Part shown: positions 23,254 to 33,727 of the stretch, one piece after another
Position numbering within the stretch: position 1 is the stretch's first letter
How the letters are laid out: each line of letters starts with the position of its first letter
From: Homalodisca vitripennis
Lineage: Eukaryota; Arthropoda; Insecta; Hemiptera; Cicadellidae
Assembly: GCF_021130785.1 (NCBI RefSeq)
Contig: NC_060211.1
Coordinates: 29,311,001-29,375,000 of the forward strand
DNA: 64,000 nt
Direction: 5' to 3'
Notes under the pieces: generated by a model
The model's input: the letters and a program-made list of their open reading frames with translations, nothing else
What the model was told of the DNA's origin: nothing
Database searches by the model: none
Program-made: the position numbers and the translations under genes

Positions 23254-25021
23254 TGTTTGTGTAGAGAGCACTGGTACTGGTTCTGATAATTGATTTTTTT
23301 GCGAAAGGAACAAATAACAATAGTGGCACAACACATGCTGGCGTTAAACGGTTGTAATTGTAGTATTAAAGTTGTCAAGTGAAAATCCATTTAATACAGA
23401 GCCTTTGAATTGGTACAGGAAGCACTCTATATGAATTAAAATAAATGAAAACTTTTGTACTTTTTAATAAATGAAGCAGTACTTCGGGAATACAGCAGCC
23501 TATTCCTGTACATAAAACATTGTGCAACGATATCTTATATTTCGGAATGTCAGACTTTACTTTTAACTACAACTTGGAAATAAGTAGTAAATTACACCAA
23601 TAACACAAATTCTTGAAATGATCGTCAAGAACATAGGGTAATATAATCTAATCTATACGAGATATAGTTTTCTGTTTTTTAATACATAACCATTATTCGG
23701 TCATATAAAAAAATACTCCAAATCTATAAAAAAATGAAGTTACCTTTTAGACTAAATTACATATTTTCCACTATTCGCTCCACAAGATAGGCTAAAATAC
23801 AGAGTTCAAAGAATTTCGACTTTAGAAATTATTTGCAACTGTAGATATATTTATAGTATTGAATAGTATGTATTTTTGTAACATATTCTGGTTTATACAT
23901 ACTTTAGAGAGATGGAAAGTCAATCTAAAGTAGGCCTACGAGGATAAATAATTGTGAAAACATAATATATAAAGCTCTAATTCGGTAGTAAGGAAGTAAA
24001 CTCCTCACTTATAATCGGTCCCATTCGCATTGTTCAGAAGCTAGACGTTTTCTTCTGTCTTAACCCATTTACCATTACCAGAGTAAACCAGCGATTATTT
24101 TATGTTGATCAGCGTCATACAGAAAGCCGCATTTTAACTAAGATTTCCCACAATTGAAAATGTACAGCACATTGGCTTGTTATAAAAACAGCAAAACTTC
24201 AACCAAATCAAAGTGTTTAATATTTGTTCACATCGTATTGCAAACACCCTGCTTATACCGACGGTAAATATATATCTCAAAATACATTATTTATATTATA
24301 ATTTACAACTCTGCAGAACTTGAAAAGCTGAGGAGGCTCTTAAATCATGCAAGTTGAAAGCATTCATTAAGGAAAGTTATGCGCTGAATAATACTCCACT
24401 TCATTGTGGCGCTTAGCTTCACGCCGAGACTTACTTTCAGTTCCGAGCGCTTAATTATCTTGGAGAAATAAGTCGACAGAGAAGTAGAGTGAAGCTAAAC
24501 ATTTTGCCCGCAATCAACACCTTTTGTGACGGTACCACGGGGCTTGGGCACTGTTTGTTAAGTAGTGAATAATTTCGAGTGTTACGCCTAAATAAAGCTC
24601 GCACATGTTATTCAATGTGAATTGGGAAATGCGTAACTGGCATGTCTATTGGTCTAACGTTCAGTTCAGTTCAGTGTCGTCTGTGAAAACCAACAAGGAA
24701 ACAGGGGACGAAAACGAAGTTATAAGAAACTACTGTTTCTCGTAATGGAGAGATCCATGCAATTCTCAGAATCTTTAGTGTCCTCGGGAATAAAAGGCTT
24801 TAAAATGGGTACAATTTGATAACTCAAGTAAGAAAAAGTAAGTTTTTCGACTTCTATTACGTAAGGATTTTACAAGCATTCACAAATTAAATAGATTTCA
24901 AGGAAGACTTCTTTCTTGGAAAAAGGATGAATGAACTATGTTTACAATTTATTTAGCTTTATTTTCGAAAAACCTTTAAAACAATTGATTGTTCTACAAG
25001 TGCACGTTCTACTACATTAAG
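23254..25021. other. Non-coding, nothing recognised
   Basis: AT-rich flank of the Gypsy element. No ORF, splice pair or repeat family is recognised. Confidence 0.4.
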
Positions 25022-25257
25022 TGTGCTATCTTGTACTACTTAACGGGACTGGGTGAATGAAACGACTTTTTATGGATACAATAACGGCCGCGGGCGTAAC
25101 GCTGACCGGAGCATCGAGGTGAAGGAGATGACTGAGGTATTTGCGGCGGTGGCAGGTTAAGGAGGGGGAGCGTCATCCCTTGGCCAATAGGATTTATTCT
25201 ACGATCACTTTTACCAACATATTACATACACCACAATAATATACCACAGATATCACA
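25022..25257 (-). repeat. Gypsy 3' LTR
   Basis: 236 bp. It differs from the 5' LTR by about 6 inserted/deleted bases (taacgggactggg against taacgggagactgggg; ggggagcg against ggggagaagcg) and no substitution that I could find. Confidence 0.95.
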
Positions 25258-25272
25258 TCCCTCCCTTCTTAG
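25258..25272 (-). promoter_or_regulatory. Polypurine tract for plus-strand priming
   Basis: Minus strand aagaagggaggga directly abuts the LTR start TGTG, the expected place for the RNase H-resistant primer. Confidence 0.8.
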
Positions 25273-25374
25273 TTAGAAACACAATTTTGTTACATTAAAA
25301 AAACAATTACATAAATTCTTAAGCACTTAACCTATAATACCCTTTTTTAATACAAAATGAGAAGAATATTGTTA

Positions 25375-25442
25375 TATCAACTATTGGAATAATTATAATA
25401 ATAAAATATTGGAATAATTATAATAATAAAATATTGGAATAA
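25375..25442. repeat. Short 24-26 bp tandem repeat in element 3' region
   Basis: The unit ttggaataattataataata plus aaata occurs 2-3 times between the integrase stop and the 3' LTR. Confidence 0.8.
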
Positions 25443-25487
25443 AACACATTATAAATTCATTATCCGTAATACACTTCTAAACTACTA

Positions 25488-27383
25488 TTACAAATCTAGC
25501 CTTGTAATTGGCTTTCGCTCTCGTTGAGGATACCTGCGAACAGGAGTGGAACGAGCAAGTGGTGAACGTTGAGTAATAGGACTGGAGTAGGTAGTGTGAG
25601 TATGAGAAGCGTTGGGTGACATAGCTGTACTGGGGCGGACAGAAATAGAATGCCGCGGCGCATCAGCTGTGCGGTTACTGCCTACTGGACTATCGTCTGC
25701 ACAGTCAGAGCGCGCTGTCTGCTGGCTCTCAGCTGTTATTACCTCAGCTGTTTGATCTGTCACTGGAGCAGTGTCGACTGCTATCAGCTGGTCAACATGA
25801 CGCTTGTAAACAATACCAGACGCTAACCTCACTAAATACATTGTTGCACCTAGTTGTTTTACTACACATCCTTCTACCCATCGCTCTTGAGATCTACTGT
25901 AATCTCTTACTAACACAGTTTGGTTAATTGGTAAAATACGTGTTTTACTACCTCTAGCATAGAACTTTTGTTTACCTTGTTTTTCTTCAACAACCCTAGA
26001 TACATTAGGTCTTAAAATGTCTAATCGGGTTCTAAGTGGTCTACCAAACATTAACATTGCTGGTGATTCATTTGTAGTCATATGAATTGAATTTCTATAG
26101 TCAAATAATATCCTACTTAAAGCTACTTGAATATTTACATTTTCTCTGAAAGCACATTTCAGTTTAGACTTGGCATAAGCCACTGAGTTTTCTGCTTGGC
26201 CATTACTTCTAGGGTAAAACGGGGCACTAGTTGTATGTTTGATACCATTGTGTTTGAGGAAATTGTTAAACTCAATTGAACTGTACGGTGGACCGTTGTC
26301 ACTATGCAAAGTGACTGGTATTCCGAACCTTGAAAACAACTCACGAAAATGACTAATAGTCTGACTAGCGGAAGTTGAACTTGTCTCAAAAACTTCCAAC
26401 CATTTTGTGTACGCATCTATGACAATTAAATACAATTTATTCTTATAATAGAAATGATCTGCGTGTATTCTCTCGAATGGTTTACTAGGATAGTGCCAAT
26501 GGTGTAACTCACTTTTACTTGGATTCGGTCTTTCAAGAAGACAGGATGAACAACTGTTAGCAAGATTTTCAATATCTTTATCCAGATTTGGATACCACAG
26601 ATAAGCTCTAGCTACTGCTTTCATTTTTGTTATACCGAGATGAGAAGCATGGAGCTCGTTTAAAACATAATTACGTAAACTATTTGGAATTATTACTTTG
26701 TAACCCCACATCAAGATACTCTGCTCAACAGCTATTTCCTCTCTCCTTACAAAGAACGGGTACAATTCTATATTGTCTTTAGGAATATGGCTTGGCCATC
26801 CATACATAGCATAGCCTAACACTTTTCTTAGTATTGGGTCTTTCTGGGTTTCAACTTTTACTTGTTCACATGATACTGGCAAAGAACTCTCTTTTACAAA
26901 ATGTAAATAGGTCCCTAACCCTAGCAATTCAGAACTGTCTTCTGATTTTGACACTTTCAACGGTAATCTACTCAGAGCATCTGCGCTGTTGTCATCTGAT
27001 TTAACATATTTTATGTCAAAGTTATAACCACTGAGGTACAAAGAGTAACGTTGAAGTCTACTTGCTGCGAACACTGGCAAACCCTTTTTAGGTCCAAAAA
27101 TACTGACTAATGGTTTATGATCACTTCTTAACGTAAAGTGTCGTCCATACAAATACTGGTGAAAACGTTTAACACCAAAGACGCATGACAATGCCTCTTT
27201 GTCAATTTGAGAGTAGTTACGTTCTGCTTGATTTAACGTACGTGAAGCATAGCTTACCGGTCTTTCCTGTCCATTGCTATCTACAATACTTAATACAGCA
27301 CCTATACCGTATGCACTAGCATCGGTCGTTAGTATTACTGGAGCTTGCGGATCATAGTGTGCTAACACTGGAGCTGTACACAA
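25488..27383 (-). CDS. Gypsy Pol 3' part: RNase H and integrase, open frame
   Basis: A 631-codon uninterrupted frame. Residues 17-140 are RNase H, with acidic residues D21 (TTDASAYGIG), E63 (DKEALSC), D88 (LRSDHKPL) and D135. Residues 245-281 are the integrase HHCC zinc site (HASH, then CSSC). Residues 300-410 are the rve core with D309, D362 (HSDNGPP) and E398 (GQAENS), a DD35E spacing. The C-terminal 200 residues are the less conserved tail, rich in S/T/P. The listed start is not ATG; the frame is the continuation of the upstream RT, separated by a frame change near 27390-27424. On its own it would not be translated normally. All catalytic residues are kept. Confidence 0.9.
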   Translation of the reverse strand: MCTAPVLAHYDPQAPVILTTDASAYGIGAVLSIVDSNGQERPVSYASRTLNQAERNYSQIDKEALSCVFGVKRFHQYLYGRHFTLRSDHKPLVSIFGPKKGLPVFAASRLQRYSLYLSGYNFDIKYVKSDDNSADALSRLPLKVSKSEDSSELLGLGTYLHFVKESSLPVSCEQVKVETQKDPILRKVLGYAMYGWPSHIPKDNIELYPFFVRREEIAVEQSILMWGYKVIIPNSLRNYVLNELHASHLGITKMKAVARAYLWYPNLDKDIENLANSCSSCLLERPNPSKSELHHWHYPSKPFERIHADHFYYKNKLYLIVIDAYTKWLEVFETSSTSASQTISHFRELFSRFGIPVTLHSDNGPPYSSIEFNNFLKHNGIKHTTSAPFYPRSNGQAENSVAYAKSKLKCAFRENVNIQVALSRILFDYRNSIHMTTNESPAMLMFGRPLRTRLDILRPNVSRVVEEKQGKQKFYARGSKTRILPINQTVLVRDYSRSQERWVEGCVVKQLGATMYLVRLASGIVYKRHVDQLIAVDTAPVTDQTAEVITAESQQTARSDCADDSPVGSNRTADAPRHSISVRPSTAMSPNASHTHTTYSSPITQRSPLARSTPVRRYPQRERKPITRLDL

Positions 27384-27389
27384 TAGCTC

Positions 27390-28700
27390 CTTGATTTGCT
27401 TAAAGGATTTTACACATTCTTTATCAAAGGAAAAATTCTACATCTTTTCTTAACAGATTGTACAATGGTCTTAGAACTGTTGATATATTTGGTACAAACT
27501 TGCCATTGTAGTTGACTAACCCTACAAAGGATTTTACTTCTGTTACATTCTTAGGTTTGGGAGCCTCTACAATAGCTTTTATTTTGGCTTCCGAGGTGGT
27601 GCAGTCCGGTTTTGTCAATTGTAAATCCCAGGAACTCTATTTCAGAAGCAAAGAATTTACACTTGTCTTGTTTTACTGTAAAACCGACCCTTCGAAGTCG
27701 TTCACAAACTTCTCTTAGTCTACTAAAATGAGTCTCATCATTTGGACCGGAAATGATGATATCGTCCAAAAAACACTTCACACCTTGTAAGCCTTGTAGA
27801 GTTTGCTCTATTACTTTTTCAAAAATTCCTACTGCACTAGCTATTCCATAAGGAAGTCTTTTATAGGCAAACAACCCCTTGTGAGTTGAAATTGTACATA
27901 ATTTCTGTGAAAAACTCATCTAGTCTCAATTGCATATATGCTTGACTCAAATCAATTTTGCTGAACAATTCACCCTTTTGCATTTCTGCGAAAAGATCCT
28001 CTACTCTAGGTATTGGATAACGATCTATCTCTAGCTGAGAATTTAAATAACGAAAGTCGCCACAAATTCTAATGCTGCAATCTTTCTTTGGTACTGGAAC
28101 TATAGGAGATCCATACTCTGAACTACTTACAGGCATCAAAACATTAGCGTTTACTAGACGCTCTAACTCTTGCTCTGCCTTAAGCTTTTAATGTGAAAGG
28201 CAATGGTCTAGGACTAGTATAGTTTACTATTTTCCTTCAGCACCAGTCTGATAGGATCCACGATTACACTGACCTAACTCTTTAGAGAACACTTCTGGAT
28301 ACTCTGAAACTAACTTCTTTACTAAGTTATTATATTTTACATCATTGTCATTTTTAGCTACAAATAACTCTTCTTTATTCTTGAAAGAAATTACAACCCC
28401 TAACTCCTTGATCCAATCTCTTCCCATGAGTGGATGTGCACCATTTTTAATTACAAATAAACTCAGGACTTTATTTTGACTTTCATACTTAACATTTACT
28501 TCTAATCTACCTATTGGAAGTATGGGTACATTAGTGTAAGAACTAAGCTTTATTTACATCAGTAGGTAACAAGTTAAGGAACTTTAGATTCTCGTGATAA
28601 AAAGGATTCACTGATTACGCTTACAGAAGCACCTGTGTCAATTTCAAAAGATACTACTTTATTTTCAACAGTTACTTTAGTTTTCAAGGGATCAACTCTA
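27390..28700 (-). pseudogene. Gypsy Pol 5' part: protease and reverse transcriptase, frameshifted
   Basis: The protease active site reads EIDTGASVSVISES at about 28655-28610. The linker includes LMGRDWIKELG (28430). RT blocks follow: SPIVPVPKKD, ICGDFRYLN, SKIDLSQAYMQL (28139-27861), then LFAYKRLPYGIASA and FLDDIIISG (the YxDD box as FLDD) in 27919-27551, then VEAPKPKNVTEVKSFVGL and the thumb/connection in 27618-27424. Adjacent blocks overlap in different frames at about 27890, 27590 and 27400, and a further break lies near 28550 and 28190. All are single frame changes; the encoded motifs are otherwise well conserved. It reverse-transcribes the element RNA in functional relatives. Confidence 0.85.
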
Positions 28701-28849
28701 CTAGAGACTGTGGCTAATTCAAACAAATTACCAATACACTCTACTACATCTGTTTCATCGTCATTATTGTCTAGTAAACTTTTGACAAAATGATTTTTAC
28801 CCTTATTGAAATTACCCTTATTGCTGTAATGAGAATAATTGTTGCCGGA

Positions 28850-29703
28850 CTTACCCTAGCCTGGGATCGGCATACCTTCTTTAAATGATTTGTTTTGCCG
28901 CATTTATGGCAAACACAACCGTAATATTTACACTTGCTTACTGAAGTGACCTACGGTGCCACAACAGTTACACTTCACTACACTAGTGCTGCTGGACCGA
29001 TGTGCGTGTGTGGTACTCGGCGTGGCTTGGTGACGCGAAGCGTTGGTGTGGTGACGCGAAGCGTTGTCTCTCCCGCTCGGCGCTGACTCAGGTCTGTTGT
29101 AGTGACGCTTAGCCGATGACGTTGCTAGCCGATGAGACGCTGCGAACGGAGCTGGTGTCATGGCCGCCTGACGCCAACGATGCCGCGCTTTTCTCTGCCA
29201 TCTCGATCTGCGATGTCAGTTGAACCGCCTTGTCGAAGGTCAAATTAGCTTCTGACAAAAGTCTTTGTTTAGTAGATTCTGAACGGATTCCACAAATAAG
29301 ACGAATCTCTCAAATAGTCATTTAGACTAGCACCGAAACTCACAGTATTTAGATAAGTTTTTTTAATTGAGCAATGTACTGAGCTACAACTTTCACCGTC
29401 ATGTTGGTTACGTAAACTGAACTTATATCTTTCACTTATAAAAGATGGAGTCGGATATAAATGGTCCTTAATTAGCTTCACTAAATCATCGTACGAATTT
29501 TTGTAGAAGGCTTATCGGGTGTACACAAATCCCTTAATAGCTTGAACGTTTTTACTCCTACCACTGTCAGCAAGGTACTCACTTTCTTAGATAACGATCG
29601 ATATCATTTACAACTTAAAAATAGTTTCAAACCTCTCTATGTACGAGTCCCACGTTTCTTCATTGGAGTCGAACTCACCCACGCTACCAATAATTCCCGT
29701 CAT
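28850..29703 (-). pseudogene. Gypsy Gag, frameshifted
   Basis: Begins at ATG 29703 (MTGIIGSVGEFDSNEETWDS), a usual start for this Gag family. It runs through capsid-like sequence (SYDDLVKLIKDHLYP, SFISERYKFSLRNQ at 29481-29269) to a basic Ser/His-rich stretch. Two CCHC zinc knuckles close it: one beginning CNCCGTVGH near 28965, one CHKCGKTNHLKKVC near 28900. At least four frame changes separate the pieces. Gag packages the RNA into virus-like particles in intact elements. Confidence 0.8.
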
Positions 29704-29899
29704 TTTTCCTTGGTGCAATGTCACTGAATAACGAACTAATATCGAATTAGTACATTCACTTCCCTTCCTCCTAGGCTGAAACACTCACTTTGTTTACTGA
29801 CGCCATTGAGATGCATGCGGTCGCTAAACCCAATCGACGCTTACACGGTTTGCAGATCGCAATTGTAACAATAAACTGCCGAACTGACCACTAAAACAC

Positions 29900-29921
29900 T
29901 CCGATTTTCTCGTCGCCACTT
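29900..29921 (-). promoter_or_regulatory. Primer-binding site
   Basis: Minus strand agtggcgacgagaaaatcgg begins one base after the 5' LTR end. TGGCGACGAG-type sites are common in insect Gypsy elements; I have not identified the matching tRNA. Confidence 0.65.
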
Positions 29922-30163
29922 TGTGCTATCTTGTACTACTTAACGGGAGACTGGGGTGAATGAAACGACTTTTTATGGATACAATAACGGCCGCGGGCGT
30001 AACGCTGACCGGAGCATCGAGGTGAAGGAGATGACTGAGGTATTTGCGGCGGTGGCAGGTTAAGGAGGGGGAGAAGCGTCATCCCTTGGCCAATAGGATT
30101 TATTCTACGATCACTTTTACCAACATATTACATACACCACAATAATATACCACAGATATCACA
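29922..30163 (-). repeat. Gypsy 5' LTR
   Basis: 242 bp, TGTGCT...TATCACA, nearly identical to 25022-25257. Confidence 0.95.
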
Positions 30164-30221
30164 TTAAAGGATACGTCATTATTTGGTAAAGGATAAGCAT
30201 CTAGTTTGGTTCTTTGGTCTT

Positions 30222-30455
30222 TGGTGGAGTTTTTATTAAGGAGAAGCCCCTTTTAAGCCTTACTCTGTCCGTCCTCATGGGCCACTGGCCAGTGCGAGGA
30301 TCTCATCAAACAGAATAAGGGGAGAGTCGATACAGTGCAAGTACGATAGTACTGATAAAAACTTCGGTCACAGACAGGATTCAAACCTATGCTATCTATA
30401 ACTCAAACTCAAAATCCAACGTCTTAGACCGCTCGGCCATCGGCACTCCCAAGTG
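30222..30455 (-). ncRNA. tRNA-derived SINE (Leu/Ser-like head)
   Basis: On the minus strand, gccgatggccgagcggtcta matches the D-arm/A-box region of class II tRNAs (Leu/Ser). GGTTTGAATCC follows about 45 bp later as the B box. A tRNA-unrelated body (ggcccatgaggacggacag ... aaaaggggcttctcc) and an A-rich end ttaataaaaactcc complete it. The cloverleaf is degenerate, so it is a SINE and not a tRNA gene. Confidence 0.75.
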
Positions 30456-32124
30456 GTCGATCATGTTGACATAGCATTTAGAATATGGATTTGCTCTAAA
30501 TTGCACAAGGTTTGATGATAGACTTCATATTGTTAACTTCAGCTAACTTGCTAAAACCTCATAGAGAAAGAAGGCAGTATGATAAAAGCGTTCAATATTA
30601 AGATACTTGGTACATTACGTTGAGGAAGCGCAATACCAAAATGTTATTCATACGCAAATATTATGTTATTAATGGGAAAAGTTGAGAAAATGTATTATAT
30701 TATATAAATATTACAGTAATGTATTGAAATTTTTTGAACCTGACAAAAAAGAAAGTAAAAATTGATTGGCGTAGACAGAAATCATTAAATGAGTACTAGT
30801 GCCTTCACGCTGTATGGGTCAAACCAGGAGATCCCACACAAAACCTACAGTACTGGTGGTAGTATAAATTTATATATAAATTCCTATTTGGAATACAGCT
30901 AGTCGTAAGAACGAACTATGGGCTCTGAAACGATCAAATTCAAAGTCAAATATTCTGGAATGCTGAAAAATAATTTTAGACGTTCACTAATCGGAGAGTG
31001 GCAAGGAGGTAAAATCAACATTCACAATGAATCTACAATTTTTACCATAGTTTCGTTATGTGTAGAAAACTCGGTTTTCCCTTGCTTTGAGATCGTGTCT
31101 AAAACATCGCAGTGCACTCAATTGTGCACCTGATGAGACAATGAGTACACGTCTTTATCCGGATTCCACCGATTAGCTGTTGAGTAAACCAGGATTTTTT
31201 TGGTCTGGATGTTTCTGATGTCGAAACGATGCAAACGATGCTTTTCATCCCTTCAGACGGACGTGACGTCCATATTTCAGACGATTCACTAAGTGGAAGG
31301 TGAAATTAAGCTAACATCAACATTCGCATGAAAATACATCTTTTCGGTAACAGTGTTTTGAAAAAAATAACAGCCCGACAATAATGGTTGAGTGCAATCC
31401 ACTCAAGAGAGTATAATACTTCCCACCCGAAATTTTGCAAGATGATGTAAATCTTTACAACTAGCGAACAATGAATAGAGCGATGTCTGTCACACATGAT
31501 GGGCAATAGAAATTAAAGATAATTTAAGTCAATAATATGTTATCACTGTTCTAAGCAAGGTGAAACAAATGGTAATAGTTGTGTTTCCTAAAATAAAAGT
31601 TTATACATTTTGATAAATATGATATAAAAAAAGGGTTGTAATACATTTTAAAATTGTAATTAGGAAATGTTATCTCAACAATAATTCTTTTATTGGATTT
31701 AGTTTTGTATAAATACTAAGTTATAATGAAATAGAATGTTTGAAAAAGGGTGACGTAGGTGTTGGAATAGAACTTGTAAAATAAGTACGGTGGTTGGATT
31801 ATAGTCTATATAATATCTTATAAATAAATTGTATAATAATATACACTGCGGAATATAATAGTTCAATATTTTGCAACCACCACAAAGTTTCTATATAGAA
31901 ACTTTCCTTTTAAGAGAATTAGTTAAATTACATCTAATTTTGAGGTTTGAGGTTAAACTCAGCGGCCGAACCGAGCGCCGTGGCTGGGAGTTGCAGAGTA
32001 ATGTATCGACGACCAACTGGTTGCCATGGCAACGGCTTCGTCTGCCAGCAATATTATTTAATTGTGTGTATTTAACTCACGTTAAGTTAGTAGAAAAAAT
32101 AGAGTGTGTAAAATATGTTTAAAA
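30456..32124. other. Non-coding; family C arm and an X-box-like palindrome
   Basis: 31190-31335 matches one arm of the foldback element at 3530-3992 (atttcagacg ... gtggaaggtgaaat ... caacattcgcatg). No gene is supported; open frames of 66-83 codons have no signature. Confidence 0.4.
32020..32033. promoter_or_regulatory. Perfect X-box (RFX-type) palindrome
   Basis: GTTGCCATGGCAAC is a perfect 14-bp palindrome matching the RFX-factor X-box half-sites GTTGCC/GGCAAC with a 2-bp spacer. It lies in a locally GC-richer block (31970-32045). RFX sites typically sit shortly upstream of ciliary genes; no such gene is recognised here, so function is unproven. Confidence 0.4.
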
Positions 32125-32125
32125 C

Positions 32126-32795
32126 ATAATAATAATTCTTTATTTTGTCAAAAACACAGAATATACATTTTGCATATACATCTTCATGCATAATAAAATA
32201 CATACATAGTATAAATAAAAATAAATGTTCTTACATTAAGTAACTACAATGATTATGTTCATTTTAAGATGCAAAAACAGTCTCAATAAAAGATAATATA
32301 ACTTTAAAAAAAACTGTATTTAAGACAAGACAAATAGGAACCCCATAGGTAAAACCAGTATTGGGATCTCCATCACTTAACTAAAACAAAAAAAATCGGC
32401 TAGCAGCGACACGCAACTCGTATTAGGAAAAAAATTAATTTTACTCAAAAAATAATCTCTGTTTAATAACTCTGTGCTTTAAATTACACAACGAAATTTA
32501 TTCCTTCAAAAAAGTAAACTGTACAACAATAACAAAATAAACTATTATTACAGAGGGAATAAAAAACAACAAAAAAAGATAATAATAATAAAATCTACAC
32601 AAAAAATCTACACTAGAATTCTACACAAATTCTACACCCATTTAAATTGTGACATTTAACCAGTTGTCTATATTTTGTTAGACCAAACAACCAAATTTTT
32701 AGATTTTTCAAAAACTCATTTAGTTTTGTAAATTGGTTTATTTTCGGAGTTATTAAATTAAACAAACGCGGTAGTTTGTTAAAATTTGTAGTTAG
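32126..32795 (-). mobile_element. LINE 3'-end remnant
   Basis: The minus-strand frame at about 32795-32630 reads NKLPRLFNLITPK, then FTKLNEFLKNLKIWL and ends CRICVEF-stop. This is a CR1/Jockey-like ORF2 C-terminus. About 500 bp of 3' UTR follows, ending gacaaaataaagaattatta. It is 5'-truncated directly beside the 103-bp satellite. Confidence 0.65.
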
Positions 32796-32798
32796 TTA

Positions 32799-33727
32799 AG
32801 TTATTACAAGTCAACTATAACTGTACTGGATTAACTGTTGACTAAAGAAATAAGGGACTAGTAGGAAGGCTATCATCAATGCTATACTGAATCCTCAGCA
32901 TAGTTATTACAAGTCAACGATAACTGTACTGGATTAACTGTTGACTAAAGAAATAAGGGACTAGTAGGAAGGCTATCATCAATGCTATACTGAATCCTCA
33001 GCATAGTTATTACAAGTCAACGATAACTGTACTGAATTAACTGTTGACTAAAGAAATAAGGGACTAGTAGGAAGGCTATCATCAATGCTATACTGAATCC
33101 TCAGCATAGTTATTACAAGTCAACGATAACTGTACTGGATTAACTGTTGACTAAAGAAATAAGGGACTAGTAGGAAGGCTATCATAAATGCTATACTGAA
33201 TCCTCAGCATAGTTATTACAAGTCAACGATAACTGTACTGGATTAACTGTTGACTAAAGAAATAAGGGACTAGTAGGAAGGCTATCATCAATGCTATACT
33301 GAATCCTCAGCATAGTTATTACAAGTCAACGATAACTGTACTGAATTAACTGTTGACTAAAGAAATAAGGGACTAGTAGGAAGGCTATCATCAATGCTAT
33401 ACTGAATCCTCAGCATAGTTATTACAAGTCAACGATAACTGTACTGGATTAACTGTTGACTAAAGAAATAAGGGACTAGTAGGAAGGCTATCATAAATGC
33501 TATACTTAATCCTCAGCATAGTTATTACAAGTCAACGATAACTGTACTGGATTAACTGTTGACTAAAGAAATAAGGGACTAGTAGGAAGGCTATCATCAA
33601 TGCTATACTGAATCTTAAGCATAGTTATTATAAGTCAACAATGACCGCTCTGAGTTGACTGTTATCGAAAAAAATCAGTGACGAGTAGGATGGCTATCTT
33701 CAATTTTTTACAGAATCAACAGCATAG
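32799..33727. repeat. 103-bp satellite, 8 units plus one diverged unit
   Basis: agttattacaagtcaac recurs at 32799, 32902, 33005, 33108, 33211, 33314, 33417 and 33520, with a diverged unit from 33623. Two diagnostic sites (ctgGatt/ctgAatt and atcatCaat/atcatAaat) repeat with a three-unit pattern across units 2-4 and 5-7, so a 309-bp higher-order unit is present twice. Confidence 0.95.

Larger units (their letters stand above)
25022..30163 (-). mobile_element. Gypsy-type LTR retrotransposon, full length, defective
   Basis: A 5.1-kb element with LTRs of 236 bp (25022-25257) and 242 bp (29922-30163), both TGTGCT...TATCACA. Beside the 5' LTR the minus strand reads AGTGGCGACGAGAAAATCGG (primer-binding site). 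Beside the 3' LTR is the polypurine tract aagaagggaggga (25258-25270). The internal order is gag, protease, RT, RNase H, integrase, as in Ty3/Gypsy elements. The LTRs differ only by small indels, indicating a recent insertion, yet gag and pol are frame-broken. Flanking bases (ATTAAG left, TTAAAG right) are similar but give no clean target duplication. Confidence 0.95.

Noticed and set aside
25022..30163. Clean target-site duplication for the large Gypsy element
   Set aside because: Flanks ATTAAG and TTAAAG are only similar; calling a duplication would require shifting the LTR end against the other LTR.
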